NCBI GenBank assembly: GCA_002401055.1
Contig: NVRZ01000129.1
Coordinates: 1 to 8,178 of the forward strand
Direction: 5' to 3'
Source: Bacteroidota bacterium
Lineage (GTDB): Bacteria; Bacteroidota; Bacteroidia; NORP154
Length of the DNA: 8,178 nt
The notes beneath the pieces were generated by a model. That model worked only from the letters and a program-made list of their open reading frames with translations. It did no database searches and was not told where the DNA came from. A program made the translations under genes and the position numbers. How positions within the stretch are numbered: position 1 is the stretch's first letter; each line of letters starts with the position of its first letter. This document shows positions 1 through 6,885 of this stretch, piece by piece.

Positions 1-29
1 TCTGAAGAAGTTAATCATGATAGCTCAGT

Positions 30-2897
30 TCAATCTAGCAAGTTTAAATAGGTCTCCATTTCGGCCTTAAGCAATTCAGCATTGTCTTTCGCCGGAAGCG
101 TGGTGTTGTTGAGTTTCACGCACTTAAATTTTTGTGACCCTACCAATTCTGTAATCACTCCATTAACACTCTTTGCCAATGACACGCTATAATTTCCAGG
201 TAACGCGAGAGGGCCAGAGGCTGGCTCTCCATATCGACTAACTTTTCCTTCCTTTAGTTTGATGGGAGTTGCGGCGGTGTATCTAAAATCCCAAACAACT
301 CTCTTGATGCCATTCTTGGTTTCTGATTTTATTTTTCGAACCACATTATTCTTGTCATCTCTCACGGTAAAAAGCAGATATGGCTTTTCCTCATTGTCCT
401 CAGCACGAATATCTGCCGCTGATGGAAAGGGAATGGGGGAATCTGCCTTTTTAAGCTTAGCCTCCTTCTTCTGCCGGATTTCCTTGAGTGTCCTAAGCGT
501 ATCTGTCATCAAAAAAGTAAATACTGCACCAATAGGAGGATTTTCAGCAGTATAGAATGATTCGCCTTGGCTGGATTTGCCCCTATTACCTAAGGGCCTT
601 GAATCTATATACATCAAGGCGTCTTTTATAGGAAAGATATGGGCAGACTTCTTCATTAAATCATCGGAATAAGTCCGTAAGGATGAATAATCGTCTAGAA
701 TGTAGAATCCCCTTCCAAAAGTTCCCAGTACCAGGTCATTCTCTCTTTTTTGAATTTCAATATCCCTAACCGCGATGATGGGTAATCCACTCTTCAATTG
801 GGTCCATTCATTTCCACCACTAATGCTGAAGAATAGCCCGAATTCTGTTCCTGCAAAGAGTAGTTTTGAATTGACATGATCCTCTGCAATTGCATACACT
901 GAGCCACGATCGGGCAAATTACCTTGTATGGCCGTCCAGGATTTACCCTTGTCTGAACTTTTCAGGATGTAAGGCTTGAAGTCACCCTTTTTATGATTGT
1001 TAAATGTTGCATATACTACATTAGCATTGTGCTGAGAGGCAACTATATCGTTCACATATGTATTTAAAGGAATACCTGGAAATTTGGCCACTTTGCTCCA
1101 GGAGCCTCCTGCGTTATCCGTAATCTGAATAAGACCATCATCTGTTCCTACATATATCAGGTTTTCCTGCAATGGTGATTCATCTAGTGCTACACAGTTT
1201 CCATAAATTGTTGTGGATTTGTTCTTCATCACCGCGTCCATACTCCAAACTTTCCCCATCACTTTTAGTTTATTCCGATCTATTTGTTGGCTCAGGTCAC
1301 CACTTATCGCTTTCCAGCTACTACCTCTATCGTCACTGCGGAACAGGATATTGGCAGCGAAATACAAGCGTTTGTTGTTGTGCGGACTGATTATCAAAGG
1401 AGCATCCCAGTTCCACCTTAAGCCGGGTTCACCTTTACCAGGCATTGGTTTTATCCCCAGTTTCTCTCCACTTTTCTTGTCATATCTCGCCAACCAACCA
1501 TATTGAGCTTGAGAGTAAACAATATTTGGATCTTTAGGGTCAATCGCGGCTTCAAAACCATCCCCTCCGAGCGTTATGTACCAATCCGAATTAACAATAC
1601 CAGAGTTGTTTGTTGTTCTTGAAGGCCCACCTTGGGTATTGTTATCTTGTGTGCCGCCATACACGTTGTAAAATGGTTCTGCATTGTCAATTGCTAATTT
1701 GTAGAATTGCGTAACGGGCAGGTTGGCTTTGTATTGCCAGTTTTGGGCATGATCCCATGTTTCATAAATACCACCGTCACAACCTATTAACCAGTGATCA
1801 GTGTTGCTTGGGTCTATCCAGATCGTGTGATTATCCACATGCTTGCTCTTTTCACCGGTCTTTTTGAAAATTTTACCACCATCTTCTGTATGATGCAGCC
1901 AAGTATTCATTGAAAATACCTTGTCCACGTCTTTGGGATCGCAGATAATTTCCTGGTAGTAGTTACCACTGGTTGAGTAATCGCTCATCTTATCCCAGCT
2001 TGCACCTCTATTGGTACTTCTGTAGAAGCCGCCTTTTTTGTCAGAAGCTTCTATAATGGCAAAAATATAATCTGGATTTACTGGCGAAATGGCGAGGCCG
2101 ATTCTTCCAACTTCCACACTTGGTAATCCCTTACTCAATTTTGTCCACGTCTTTCCGCCGTCAGTTGTTTTATGTATTCCTGAACCTGGACCGCCGCCAA
2201 TATAAGTAAACACATGTCTGCGTCTTTGTTGGAATGAAGCATAGAGTACATCAGAATTTCTTGGATCCATTATCAGTTCCGTTGCTCCTGTGTGTTCATT
2301 GATATGCAATACACGTTTCCACGTTTTGCCACCATCATTGCTTTTATACACCCCGCGCTCACCGCCAGCCTTCCACAAAGGACCCATAGCAGCTACATAA
2401 ATGACTTGAGAGTTTCCCGGTTTTACAATGATATTGCCAATGTGCTCTGAAGTTTTGAGCCCCATGTTTTTCCATGACTTGCCTCCGTCCTCAGACTTAT
2501 ACACACCGTCCCCATAGGCAACGCTTCGCTGGTTATTGTTTTCACCAGTTCCAACCCAAACAATATGAGGGTTGTTAGGATCAATGGTAACGCAGCCAAT
2601 TGAGTAGCTTCCCTGTCCGTCAAAGATGGGAGTGTACGTATTTCCTGAATTACTTGTTTTCCAAACCCCACCTGAGGCAACTGCCACATAATATTCGCTG
2701 GTTTTATTTGGGTTGACCGCTATATCGGCGATTCTTCCAGATGTTAAGGCGGGTCCAATACTTCTCAACTTGAGCCCACTGAAAGTGGCAGAACTATACT
2801 TTCCCTTAATCTTATCGGTTTTCTTTGATTTCTGCGCCTGTACATCCACACTCACCATAAGAAATGGAATGATTAGAGTAGCTAAATACTTTCTCAT
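30..2897 (-). CDS. Exported Asp-box (BNR) repeat beta-propeller protein, sortilin/VPS10-like 'glycosyl hydrolase' family
   Basis: Predicted 955-residue exported protein. Residues 1-21 form a signal peptide (basic MRK, hydrophobic core, VQA^Q cleavage site). About residues 45-735 carry repeated Asp-boxes (S/T-x-D-x-G-x-x-W): clear at 135 (SEDGGKSW), 186, 244, 521 and 647, looser at 82, 294, 337, 380, 593 and 691. This marks one or two beta-propellers of the sortilin/VPS10 and BNR type. Residues 780-925 (YTAENPP, VVWDFRY, GPLALPGNYSV) resemble the FlgD-like Ig/beta-sandwich that follows the propeller in this family. Databases often call relatives glycosyl hydrolases, but Asp-boxes are structural, and I see no sialidase catalytic set, so the substrate is unknown. 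No type IX secretion tail is evident; the site is probably periplasm or cell surface. The protein stops in what looks like the start of a C-terminal helical segment (see findings). It is divergent from the DUF4468 gene. Confidence 0.9.
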   Translation of the reverse strand: MRKYLATLIIPFLMVSVDVQAQKSKKTDKIKGKYSSATFSGLKLRSIGPALTSGRIADIAVNPNKTSEYYVAVASGGVWKTSNSGNTYTPIFDGQGSYSIGCVTIDPNNPHIVWVGTGENNNQRSVAYGDGVYKSEDGGKSWKNMGLKTSEHIGNIIVKPGNSQVIYVAAMGPLWKAGGERGVYKSNDGGKTWKRVLHINEHTGATELIMDPRNSDVLYASFQQRRRHVFTYIGGGPGSGIHKTTDGGKTWTKLSKGLPSVEVGRIGLAISPVNPDYIFAIIEASDKKGGFYRSTNRGASWDKMSDYSTSGNYYQEIICDPKDVDKVFSMNTWLHHTEDGGKIFKKTGEKSKHVDNHTIWIDPSNTDHWLIGCDGGIYETWDHAQNWQYKANLPVTQFYKLAIDNAEPFYNVYGGTQDNNTQGGPSRTTNNSGIVNSDWYITLGGDGFEAAIDPKDPNIVYSQAQYGWLARYDKKSGEKLGIKPMPGKGEPGLRWNWDAPLIISPHNNKRLYFAANILFRSDDRGSSWKAISGDLSQQIDRNKLKVMGKVWSMDAVMKNKSTTIYGNCVALDESPLQENLIYVGTDDGLIQITDNAGGSWSKVAKFPGIPLNTYVNDIVASQHNANVVYATFNNHKKGDFKPYILKSSDKGKSWTAIQGNLPDRGSVYAIAEDHVNSKLLFAGTEFGLFFSISGGNEWTQLKSGLPIIAVRDIEIQKRENDLVLGTFGRGFYILDDYSSLRTYSDDLMKKSAHIFPIKDALMYIDSRPLGNRGKSSQGESFYTAENPPIGAVFTFLMTDTLRTLKEIRQKKEAKLKKADSPIPFPSAADIRAEDNEEKPYLLFTVRDDKNNVVRKIKSETKNGIKRVVWDFRYTAATPIKLKEGKVSRYGEPASGPLALPGNYSVSLAKSVNGVITELVGSQKFKCVKLNNTTLPAKDNAELLKAEMETYLNLLD

Positions 2898-2925
2898 ATT
2901 TTAATATTTTTATTTTGAAGGATGG

Positions 2926-2933
2926 CTAAGATA
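2926..2933 (-). promoter_or_regulatory. Weak candidate -7 box for the Asp-box protein gene
   Basis: On the minus strand this reads TATCTTAG, one mismatch from the Bacteroidota -7 consensus TAnnTTTG. It would put a transcript start roughly 20-25 nt before the ATG at 2897. I see no TTG at the usual -33 distance, so this is tentative. The leader between it and the ATG is very AT-rich and has no Shine-Dalgarno, as is usual in this phylum. Confidence 0.3.
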
Positions 2934-2972
2934 AACAAATGGGCAATACGTTTATAAATGCATTTGATACAC

Positions 2973-3004
2973 TTGGAATTGAACGCTTAGGTTTTTTATA
3001 TTTG
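2973..3004 (+). promoter_or_regulatory. Bacteroidota-type promoter of the DUF4468 gene
   Basis: TTG at 2973-2975 is followed after 21 nt by TATATTTG at 2997-3004, an exact match to the Bacteroidota sigma-A -7 box TAnnTTTG with an accepted spacing. Transcription should start near 3010, leaving a short leader before the ATG at 3029. This helps decide the start codon: the in-frame ATG at 2939 lies upstream of the promoter and is unlikely to be used from this transcript. Confidence 0.65.
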
Positions 3005-3028
3005 AGGCTTAACATAAATATAACTGCT

Positions 3029-3565
3029 ATGAGATACTTTTTTCTGTTTTTACTGTATAGTTCCTCTTTATTTGCTCAAGACGAACTTCCGATTGGCACC
3101 AGTGGCCTTGTTGAATATACTGAGGTTGTAGATGTGACGGGACTATCAAAAGGTGAATTGTACGCCAATGCAAAAGCTTGGTTTGCTTCAAGCTATAAAT
3201 CACCTAATGTTATTAAGTCTGAAGACGCTATGAATGGAACGATCAAGGCTAAATCTATGTTCAAGATTAAAAGCAAACCTGGAGGCGTTGATGAAGGTGG
3301 GTTTATCTACTATCTGCTTAATTTGGATATAAAAGAAGCAAGATATAAATACACGATAACGGGTTTAAAGCACTCAGATAAAACTGATAAGATCGGGACA
3401 GGTGGGAAATTGGAGCGTGTTGAACCATTTTGTGGTTATGATGTAATGAGTGCGGAAATGTGGAAAGGTATTAAGGACCAGGCTGTTGCTGGAGTCAAAG
3501 AACTTGTTGAGAAGCTTAAGAAGGGAATGGCTCATGTGGAGTCAGATAAAAAAAGTGATTGGTAA
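3029..3565 (+). CDS. Small exported DUF4468 (TBP-like fold) protein
   Basis: Predicted 178 residues. I chose ATG 3029 over the in-frame ATG at 2939 because it begins a clean signal peptide (MRYFFLFLLYSSSLFA^QDE) and lies just downstream of a good promoter; the 30 extra upstream residues look non-coding. Mature residues about 28-115 fit the DUF4468 pattern: a first strand (GLVEYTEVVDVTG), a helix with LYANAKAWFASSY, then VIKSEDAMNGTIKAKS, followed by strands and the ITGLKHSD segment. This family is widespread in Bacteroidota and has a predicted TBP-like fold; its molecular role is unknown. Residues 143-166 form a lysine-rich, probably amphipathic helix, and the tail is very polar. Two stop codons stand in tandem (TAA TAA, 3563-3568). 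The gene appears monocistronic. The mature protein is probably periplasmic or surface-exposed. Confidence 0.82.
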   Translation: MRYFFLFLLYSSSLFAQDELPIGTSGLVEYTEVVDVTGLSKGELYANAKAWFASSYKSPNVIKSEDAMNGTIKAKSMFKIKSKPGGVDEGGFIYYLLNLDIKEARYKYTITGLKHSDKTDKIGTGGKLERVEPFCGYDVMSAEMWKGIKDQAVAGVKELVEKLKKGMAHVESDKKSDW

Positions 3566-3570
3566 TAATC

Positions 3571-3617
3571 GCAGTGCGAGCAAGAAGGGAAAGATTCTTC
3601 GCTTCGCTCAGAATTTC
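3571..3617 (+). repeat. Short dispersed-repeat-like intergenic element
   Basis: This stretch sits just after the tandem stops of the DUF4468 gene. It contains GTGCGAGCAAGAAGG, then CTTCGCTTCGCTCAGAAT at 3597-3614. From memory, the second part closely resembles a short intergenic sequence (often continuing into GAC) dispersed in many copies in a range of bacterial genomes; the first part resembles the GCGAGC part of a related one. It is partly self-complementary: GAAG 3584-3587 can pair with CTTC 3597-3600, and CGAG with GCTT after a two-base bulge. Only one copy is present here, so repeat status is inferred from memory and not shown by the window. Confidence 0.45.
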
Positions 3618-3623
3618 ACTATA

Positions 3624-3660
3624 GAAAAAAAGCCCTCTCAATTTCTTGAGAAGGCTCTTT
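3624..3660 (-). terminator. Intrinsic terminator of the SRPBCC-GyrI gene
   Basis: The inverted repeat pairs 3631-3641 with 3646-3656 (11 pairs, 4-nt loop). Read on the minus strand it gives a continuous stem including one G-U pair, a GAAA (GNRA-type) loop, and a run of seven U directly after the stem. It lies about 25-50 nt past the minus-strand stop at 3682, as expected for a Rho-independent terminator. On the plus strand the same DNA gives a C/A mismatch and only CTTTC after the stem, so it should work less well for the converging DUF4468 gene. Confidence 0.85.
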
Positions 3661-3681
3661 CAAACGTTTAAAACTCATTAG

Positions 3682-4695
3682 CTATTCTACAGGGAAATAG
3701 ATTTGTGTAACCCACTTTGTAGTATCGGCATCATCTAATGGCCCAACCGTGTAAATTTCCCATGGAGGTCCGGTTACGGTGTACCCATTCGCCTTAATAT
3801 AGTCTTCAAGTCCAAAATAAGCATTTGCTGAACTTTCATAAGAACCTAAGTGAGTTGTAGTAACGGCGTTTCCAGCCACAGTGGCAGCGGCCATGATAAC
3901 ATCTGTACCATCTCCTGTTTCAGCAACTTGTACAGCACATTCTAAAATACTATACCCTTCAGGGTTCCACTTGTGCCAGATACATAATTTTGCTCCTGTC
4001 ACCTCAGCTCCCGATTTAGCGACATGACCGGCCAGTGCAATATACATCTCAATTGTCTTGGCTTCCAAGTCTTGAATCAAAGCAGAATCCTTAATAGAAT
4101 ATATTGGCGAAGATTCTACAGCCACCATTTTTGCATCTATTGTAGGCCTGGGTTCCTCTACGGGTAGATTCTCACACAATTCTGTCAAGGACGCCAATCC
4201 TTTTTCGAAGTCTGGGCCTAACATGCCGTCCTTCATCAAGCCAAAGAATTTACCCATAGGATTCATTCCCATATCCATCTGCATGGACCAAGAAACATTC
4301 GTTGCCCCATCTACCTCCTCAAATGTCCACAGTCCATTACTCGGACCCATATCTTCAAACTCCAGTTCGGTCTTAATTGAAATATTGGGCACACTTTCTA
4401 CTATGGTGAGGCATCCACTGCCTACTTCTTCATTATCACTTTCCCAGCAACGCTTACTACCTACACCTGAGTCAGGCCCTTCATAGGTGCCTTTCATGTC
4501 AGGATCCTTTTCTTGCCATGGATCCCAGTTTACCCAGTTTCGGAAGTCATTTACTTGTCCGAAAATCACTTTGGCAGGGGCATTTATTGTTGCCGTTCTG
4601 GTTACTATAACTTCGGATGGCAGAAAAAGCGAAATTGCGATCAATAATCCCACCAATGCTACGAGGACTATAATTACTTTTTTAATTGTTTTCAT
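3682..4695 (-). CDS. Membrane-anchored SRPBCC (polyketide cyclase-like) + GyrI-like ligand-binding protein
   Basis: Predicted 337 residues. Residues 5-25 form one hydrophobic membrane segment after a basic start (MKTIKK); there is no obvious cleavage site, so it is probably an anchor. Residues 28-175 match the SRPBCC / START-like lipid- or ligand-binding fold (TATINAPAKVIFGQVNDFRNWVNWDPW, GxGSKRCWES, then LWTFEEVDGATNVSWSM). Residues 188-337 match the GyrI-like / effector-binding (AraC E-domain) fold, ending with the typical GPPWEIYTVGPLDDADTTKW and a final strand. Residues 137-159 are methionine-rich, probably the long C-terminal helix of the SRPBCC fold. Both domains bind small hydrophobic or cationic ligands in known relatives; the ligand here is unknown. 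There is no DNA-binding domain. By orientation the domains should lie outside the inner membrane, which is inference. It is a single gene with its own terminator, divergent from selU. Confidence 0.85.
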   Translation of the reverse strand: MKTIKKVIIVLVALVGLLIAISLFLPSEVIVTRTATINAPAKVIFGQVNDFRNWVNWDPWQEKDPDMKGTYEGPDSGVGSKRCWESDNEEVGSGCLTIVESVPNISIKTELEFEDMGPSNGLWTFEEVDGATNVSWSMQMDMGMNPMGKFFGLMKDGMLGPDFEKGLASLTELCENLPVEEPRPTIDAKMVAVESSPIYSIKDSALIQDLEAKTIEMYIALAGHVAKSGAEVTGAKLCIWHKWNPEGYSILECAVQVAETGDGTDVIMAAATVAGNAVTTTHLGSYESSANAYFGLEDYIKANGYTVTGPPWEIYTVGPLDDADTTKWVTQIYFPVE

Positions 4696-4719
4696 GTCTT
4701 AAAAACTTGGTTAGTGCTG

Positions 4720-4727
4720 CAAATGTA
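4720..4727 (-). promoter_or_regulatory. Candidate -7 box for the SRPBCC-GyrI gene
   Basis: The minus strand reads TACATTTG, an exact TAnnTTTG match, 24 nt before the ATG at 4695. That implies a transcript start near 4713 and a short leader. No good TTG is found at -33; the region upstream is AT-rich. It stands back to back with the selU promoter about 35 nt away. Confidence 0.5.
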
Positions 4728-4758
4728 AAGAATTATGAAATAAATGTGCATGAATTGC

Positions 4759-4791
4759 TTGCTCGGACAATCCCTAATGTTTCTACTTTTG
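4759..4791 (+). promoter_or_regulatory. Bacteroidota-type promoter of the selU-selD operon
   Basis: TTG at 4759-4761, a 22-nt spacer, then TACTTTTG at 4784-4791, an exact match to TAnnTTTG. The expected transcript start is near 4798, giving a leader of about 16 nt before the ATG at 4814. No riboswitch or other leader structure fits in such a short leader, so no selenium-responsive RNA control is visible. Confidence 0.65.
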
Positions 4792-4813
4792 AATAAAATA
4801 TCCGAACAGGTAC

Positions 4814-5860
4814 ATGATTACAGAAATTGACATTGAAGAATTTATAGAATTGAAGGATTCTTCTCAGGTGATAGATGTACGGTCTCCTAAGGAAGTTGAA
4901 GGCGGTAGTGTGCCTGGAGCCATTAATATCCCCATTCTCGACAATGATGAGCGTGCTAAAGTGGGTATAGCATTCAAGCAACAAGGAAAGGATAAGGCGA
5001 TTGAATTAGCGTTGAATATCGTTGAGCCAAAAATTCCCAGATTTCTTGAGGAAGTGTCACTTATTGAGAACAATGAAAATCTGCTTGTCCATTGCTGGCG
5101 GGGTGGACTGAGAAGTGCTCGATTCTCCGGGTATTTGTCTGATGAGGGTTATAATGTCAAAGTACTGGTTAGGGGCTATAAGGCTTATCGGAATAAGGTT
5201 TATGATTGTTTCAAACAGAATTGGAAATTGTTGATTCTAGGAGGCTTGACTGGTAGCGGGAAAACTGAAATTTTAAAAGAACTAGCTGAAATGGGACATC
5301 AAACCATTGACTTAGAGGCGCTGGCTTCTCACAAAGGATCGTCCTTTGGGGCTTTGGGCCAGGGTTCTCAACCAACAACCGAACAGTTTCAAAACGATCT
5401 TTGGGAAGCTTGGAAAGATTACGATATATCACTTCCCGTTATTGTTGAAGATGAGAGTCAGGCTATTGGATCAGTGAGAATTCCAGATGACTTATTTGTA
5501 CAAATACGTTCAGGCCCTGTTGCGGCCATTGAGATGGATTTTAACCAGCGAGCAGTTCGTATTGCAAAGGAGTACACAAACTTTCCAGATGAGGAGCTAA
5601 TAGCTGGTATTCTGAGAATAAAAAAGCGGCTAGGGGGACTCAAAGCTCAAAACGCAATCAGTGCGATTGAATCGAAGGACTATGTAGAATTTGTAAGGAT
5701 TGCGTTGCAGTATTATGACAAAGCATATACTTTTGGCCTGAGTAAAAGGAAATCTTCTAAAGTGAACGCTATAGCCGTTGAATCTGATAATCCCGTGGAG
5801 AATGCAAAACTGGTGGATCAGTTTCTTGAAGACAATGAAATGAAATTATGGAAAGCGTAA
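4814..5860 (+). CDS. mnmH (selU): tRNA 2-selenouridine synthase (SelU/MnmH, YbbB)
   Basis: Predicted 348 residues, close to the usual length (E. coli SelU is about 364). Known reaction of the family: 2-thiouridine at wobble position 34 of tRNA-Lys, -Glu and -Gln is geranylated, then converted with selenophosphate to 2-selenouridine. Residues 1-128 form a rhodanese domain (VIDVRSPKEVEGGSVPGAINIP near the N-terminus) with the diagnostic active-site loop HCWRGGLRS, catalytic Cys94. Residues 138-348 form a P-loop domain with Walker A GGLTGSGKT (143-151), the LEALASHKGSSFGALG motif (168-182) and VEDES (211-215), all typical of SelU. The protein is soluble, with no signal peptide. The start follows a promoter by about 20 nt. 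Its end overlaps selD, whose product supplies the selenophosphate. Family assignment is very secure. Confidence 0.96.
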   Translation: MITEIDIEEFIELKDSSQVIDVRSPKEVEGGSVPGAINIPILDNDERAKVGIAFKQQGKDKAIELALNIVEPKIPRFLEEVSLIENNENLLVHCWRGGLRSARFSGYLSDEGYNVKVLVRGYKAYRNKVYDCFKQNWKLLILGGLTGSGKTEILKELAEMGHQTIDLEALASHKGSSFGALGQGSQPTTEQFQNDLWEAWKDYDISLPVIVEDESQAIGSVRIPDDLFVQIRSGPVAAIEMDFNQRAVRIAKEYTNFPDEELIAGILRIKKRLGGLKAQNAISAIESKDYVEFVRIALQYYDKAYTFGLSKRKSSKVNAIAVESDNPVENAKLVDQFLEDNEMKLWKA

Positions 5861-6885
5861 AACTTACCAGATTTAGTCATGGAGCTGGTTGTGGTTGTAA
5901 AATCGCACCGTCTGTTCTGGAGGAAATTCTTGTCACCAGTAGTAAGGCGCCCCATGATTCAAACCTGCTGGTAGGAAACGACACAAGAGATGATGCGGCG
6001 GTTATTGACATTGGAAATAGCAAAGCAATCATAAGTACGACAGATTTCTTTATGCCTATCGTGGATGATGCCTTTGACTTTGGTAGAATTGCGTCTGCAA
6101 ATGCCATAAGCGATGTGTACGCAATGGGTGGTGTACCTATTACTGCAATCGCCGTGCTTGGATGGCCCATTAATGAACTGTCTGCTAAAGTGGCTAATCA
6201 GGTTATAGAGGGTAGCCGATCAATTTGTAATGAGGCAGGGATTTCCCTTGCCGGAGGGCATAGTATTGACAACCCTGAACCGCTATTTGGTTTAGCAGTA
6301 ACCGGTATTGTAGATATTGCCAACATTAAAAGAAACTCCGAAGCGACAGCAGATTGCAGTCTGTTTCTTACAAAGCCTCTGGGAGTTGGGATACTATCAA
6401 CTGCTCAGAAAAAAGGTGTGCTAGAAGCTGAAGATCAAAATATTGGACGGGATCTCATGGTTCAACTGAATTCTATAGGAGCTGAATTCTCAAAGTTAGA
6501 TTACATTTCAGCGATGACCGATGTAACCGGTTTTGGATTGTTGGGTCACTTGCTGGAACTTTGTGAAGGTGCCTCCCTCAACGCAGAGCTCACTTATGAA
6601 TCAATACCAACTATCAAGGAAATTTACAAATACCTTGAGCTAAACTGTGTACCAGGAGGCACTAACCGAAACTGGGATAGCTACGGCAGCAAAATTGGCG
6701 AAGTAACGAGTGAGCAACGAAATATACTCTGTGATCCGCAAACCAGTGGAGGATTGCTGGTGGCTGTTAAGGAAGGAAGCGAAAATAGGTTCATGGAATT
6801 CGCACAATCTAAAGGTTATGTGCTGACGAGCATCGGTCGAACATTAGCAAGAAAGGGAGAAGGGCCATTTATTAATGTGATTTAG
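5848..6885 (+). CDS. selD: Selenide, water dikinase (selenophosphate synthase) SelD
   Basis: Predicted 345 residues, full length (E. coli about 347). SelD makes selenophosphate from selenide and ATP, releasing AMP and phosphate, in the cytoplasm. The flexible N-terminal loop reads HGAGCGCKI, with catalytic Cys15 and Lys18; some relatives carry selenocysteine at the first position, but this one has an ordinary TGT codon. Likely metal-binding aspartates Asp49 (DDAAV), Asp89 (NAISDVYAMGG) and Asp225 (MTDVTGFG) all align with E. coli 51, 91 and 227 at a constant offset of two. SLAGGHSID (133-141) and DPQTSGGLL (296-304) are also typical. There is no fused NADH-dehydrogenase-like domain. The ATG at 5848 lies inside the last codons of selU, a 13-nt overlap in another frame, pointing to translational coupling and shared transcription. 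No strong terminator follows. Confidence 0.97.
   Translation: MESVKLTRFSHGAGCGCKIAPSVLEEILVTSSKAPHDSNLLVGNDTRDDAAVIDIGNSKAIISTTDFFMPIVDDAFDFGRIASANAISDVYAMGGVPITAIAVLGWPINELSAKVANQVIEGSRSICNEAGISLAGGHSIDNPEPLFGLAVTGIVDIANIKRNSEATADCSLFLTKPLGVGILSTAQKKGVLEAEDQNIGRDLMVQLNSIGAEFSKLDYISAMTDVTGFGLLGHLLELCEGASLNAELTYESIPTIKEIYKYLELNCVPGGTNRNWDSYGSKIGEVTSEQRNILCDPQTSGGLLVAVKEGSENRFMEFAQSKGYVLTSIGRTLARKGEGPFINVI

Noticed and set aside
259..555. 98-codon open frame on the plus strand inside the Asp-box protein gene
   Set aside because: It is antisense to a well-supported gene, has no recognisable domain, and its composition is what the complementary strand of that gene would give by chance. The same holds for the other antisense frames in genes 1, 4 and 5.
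5848..5910. Selenocysteine codon in SelD
   Set aside because: The active-site loop reads GCGCK with ordinary cysteine codons; no in-frame TGA occurs in the gene.
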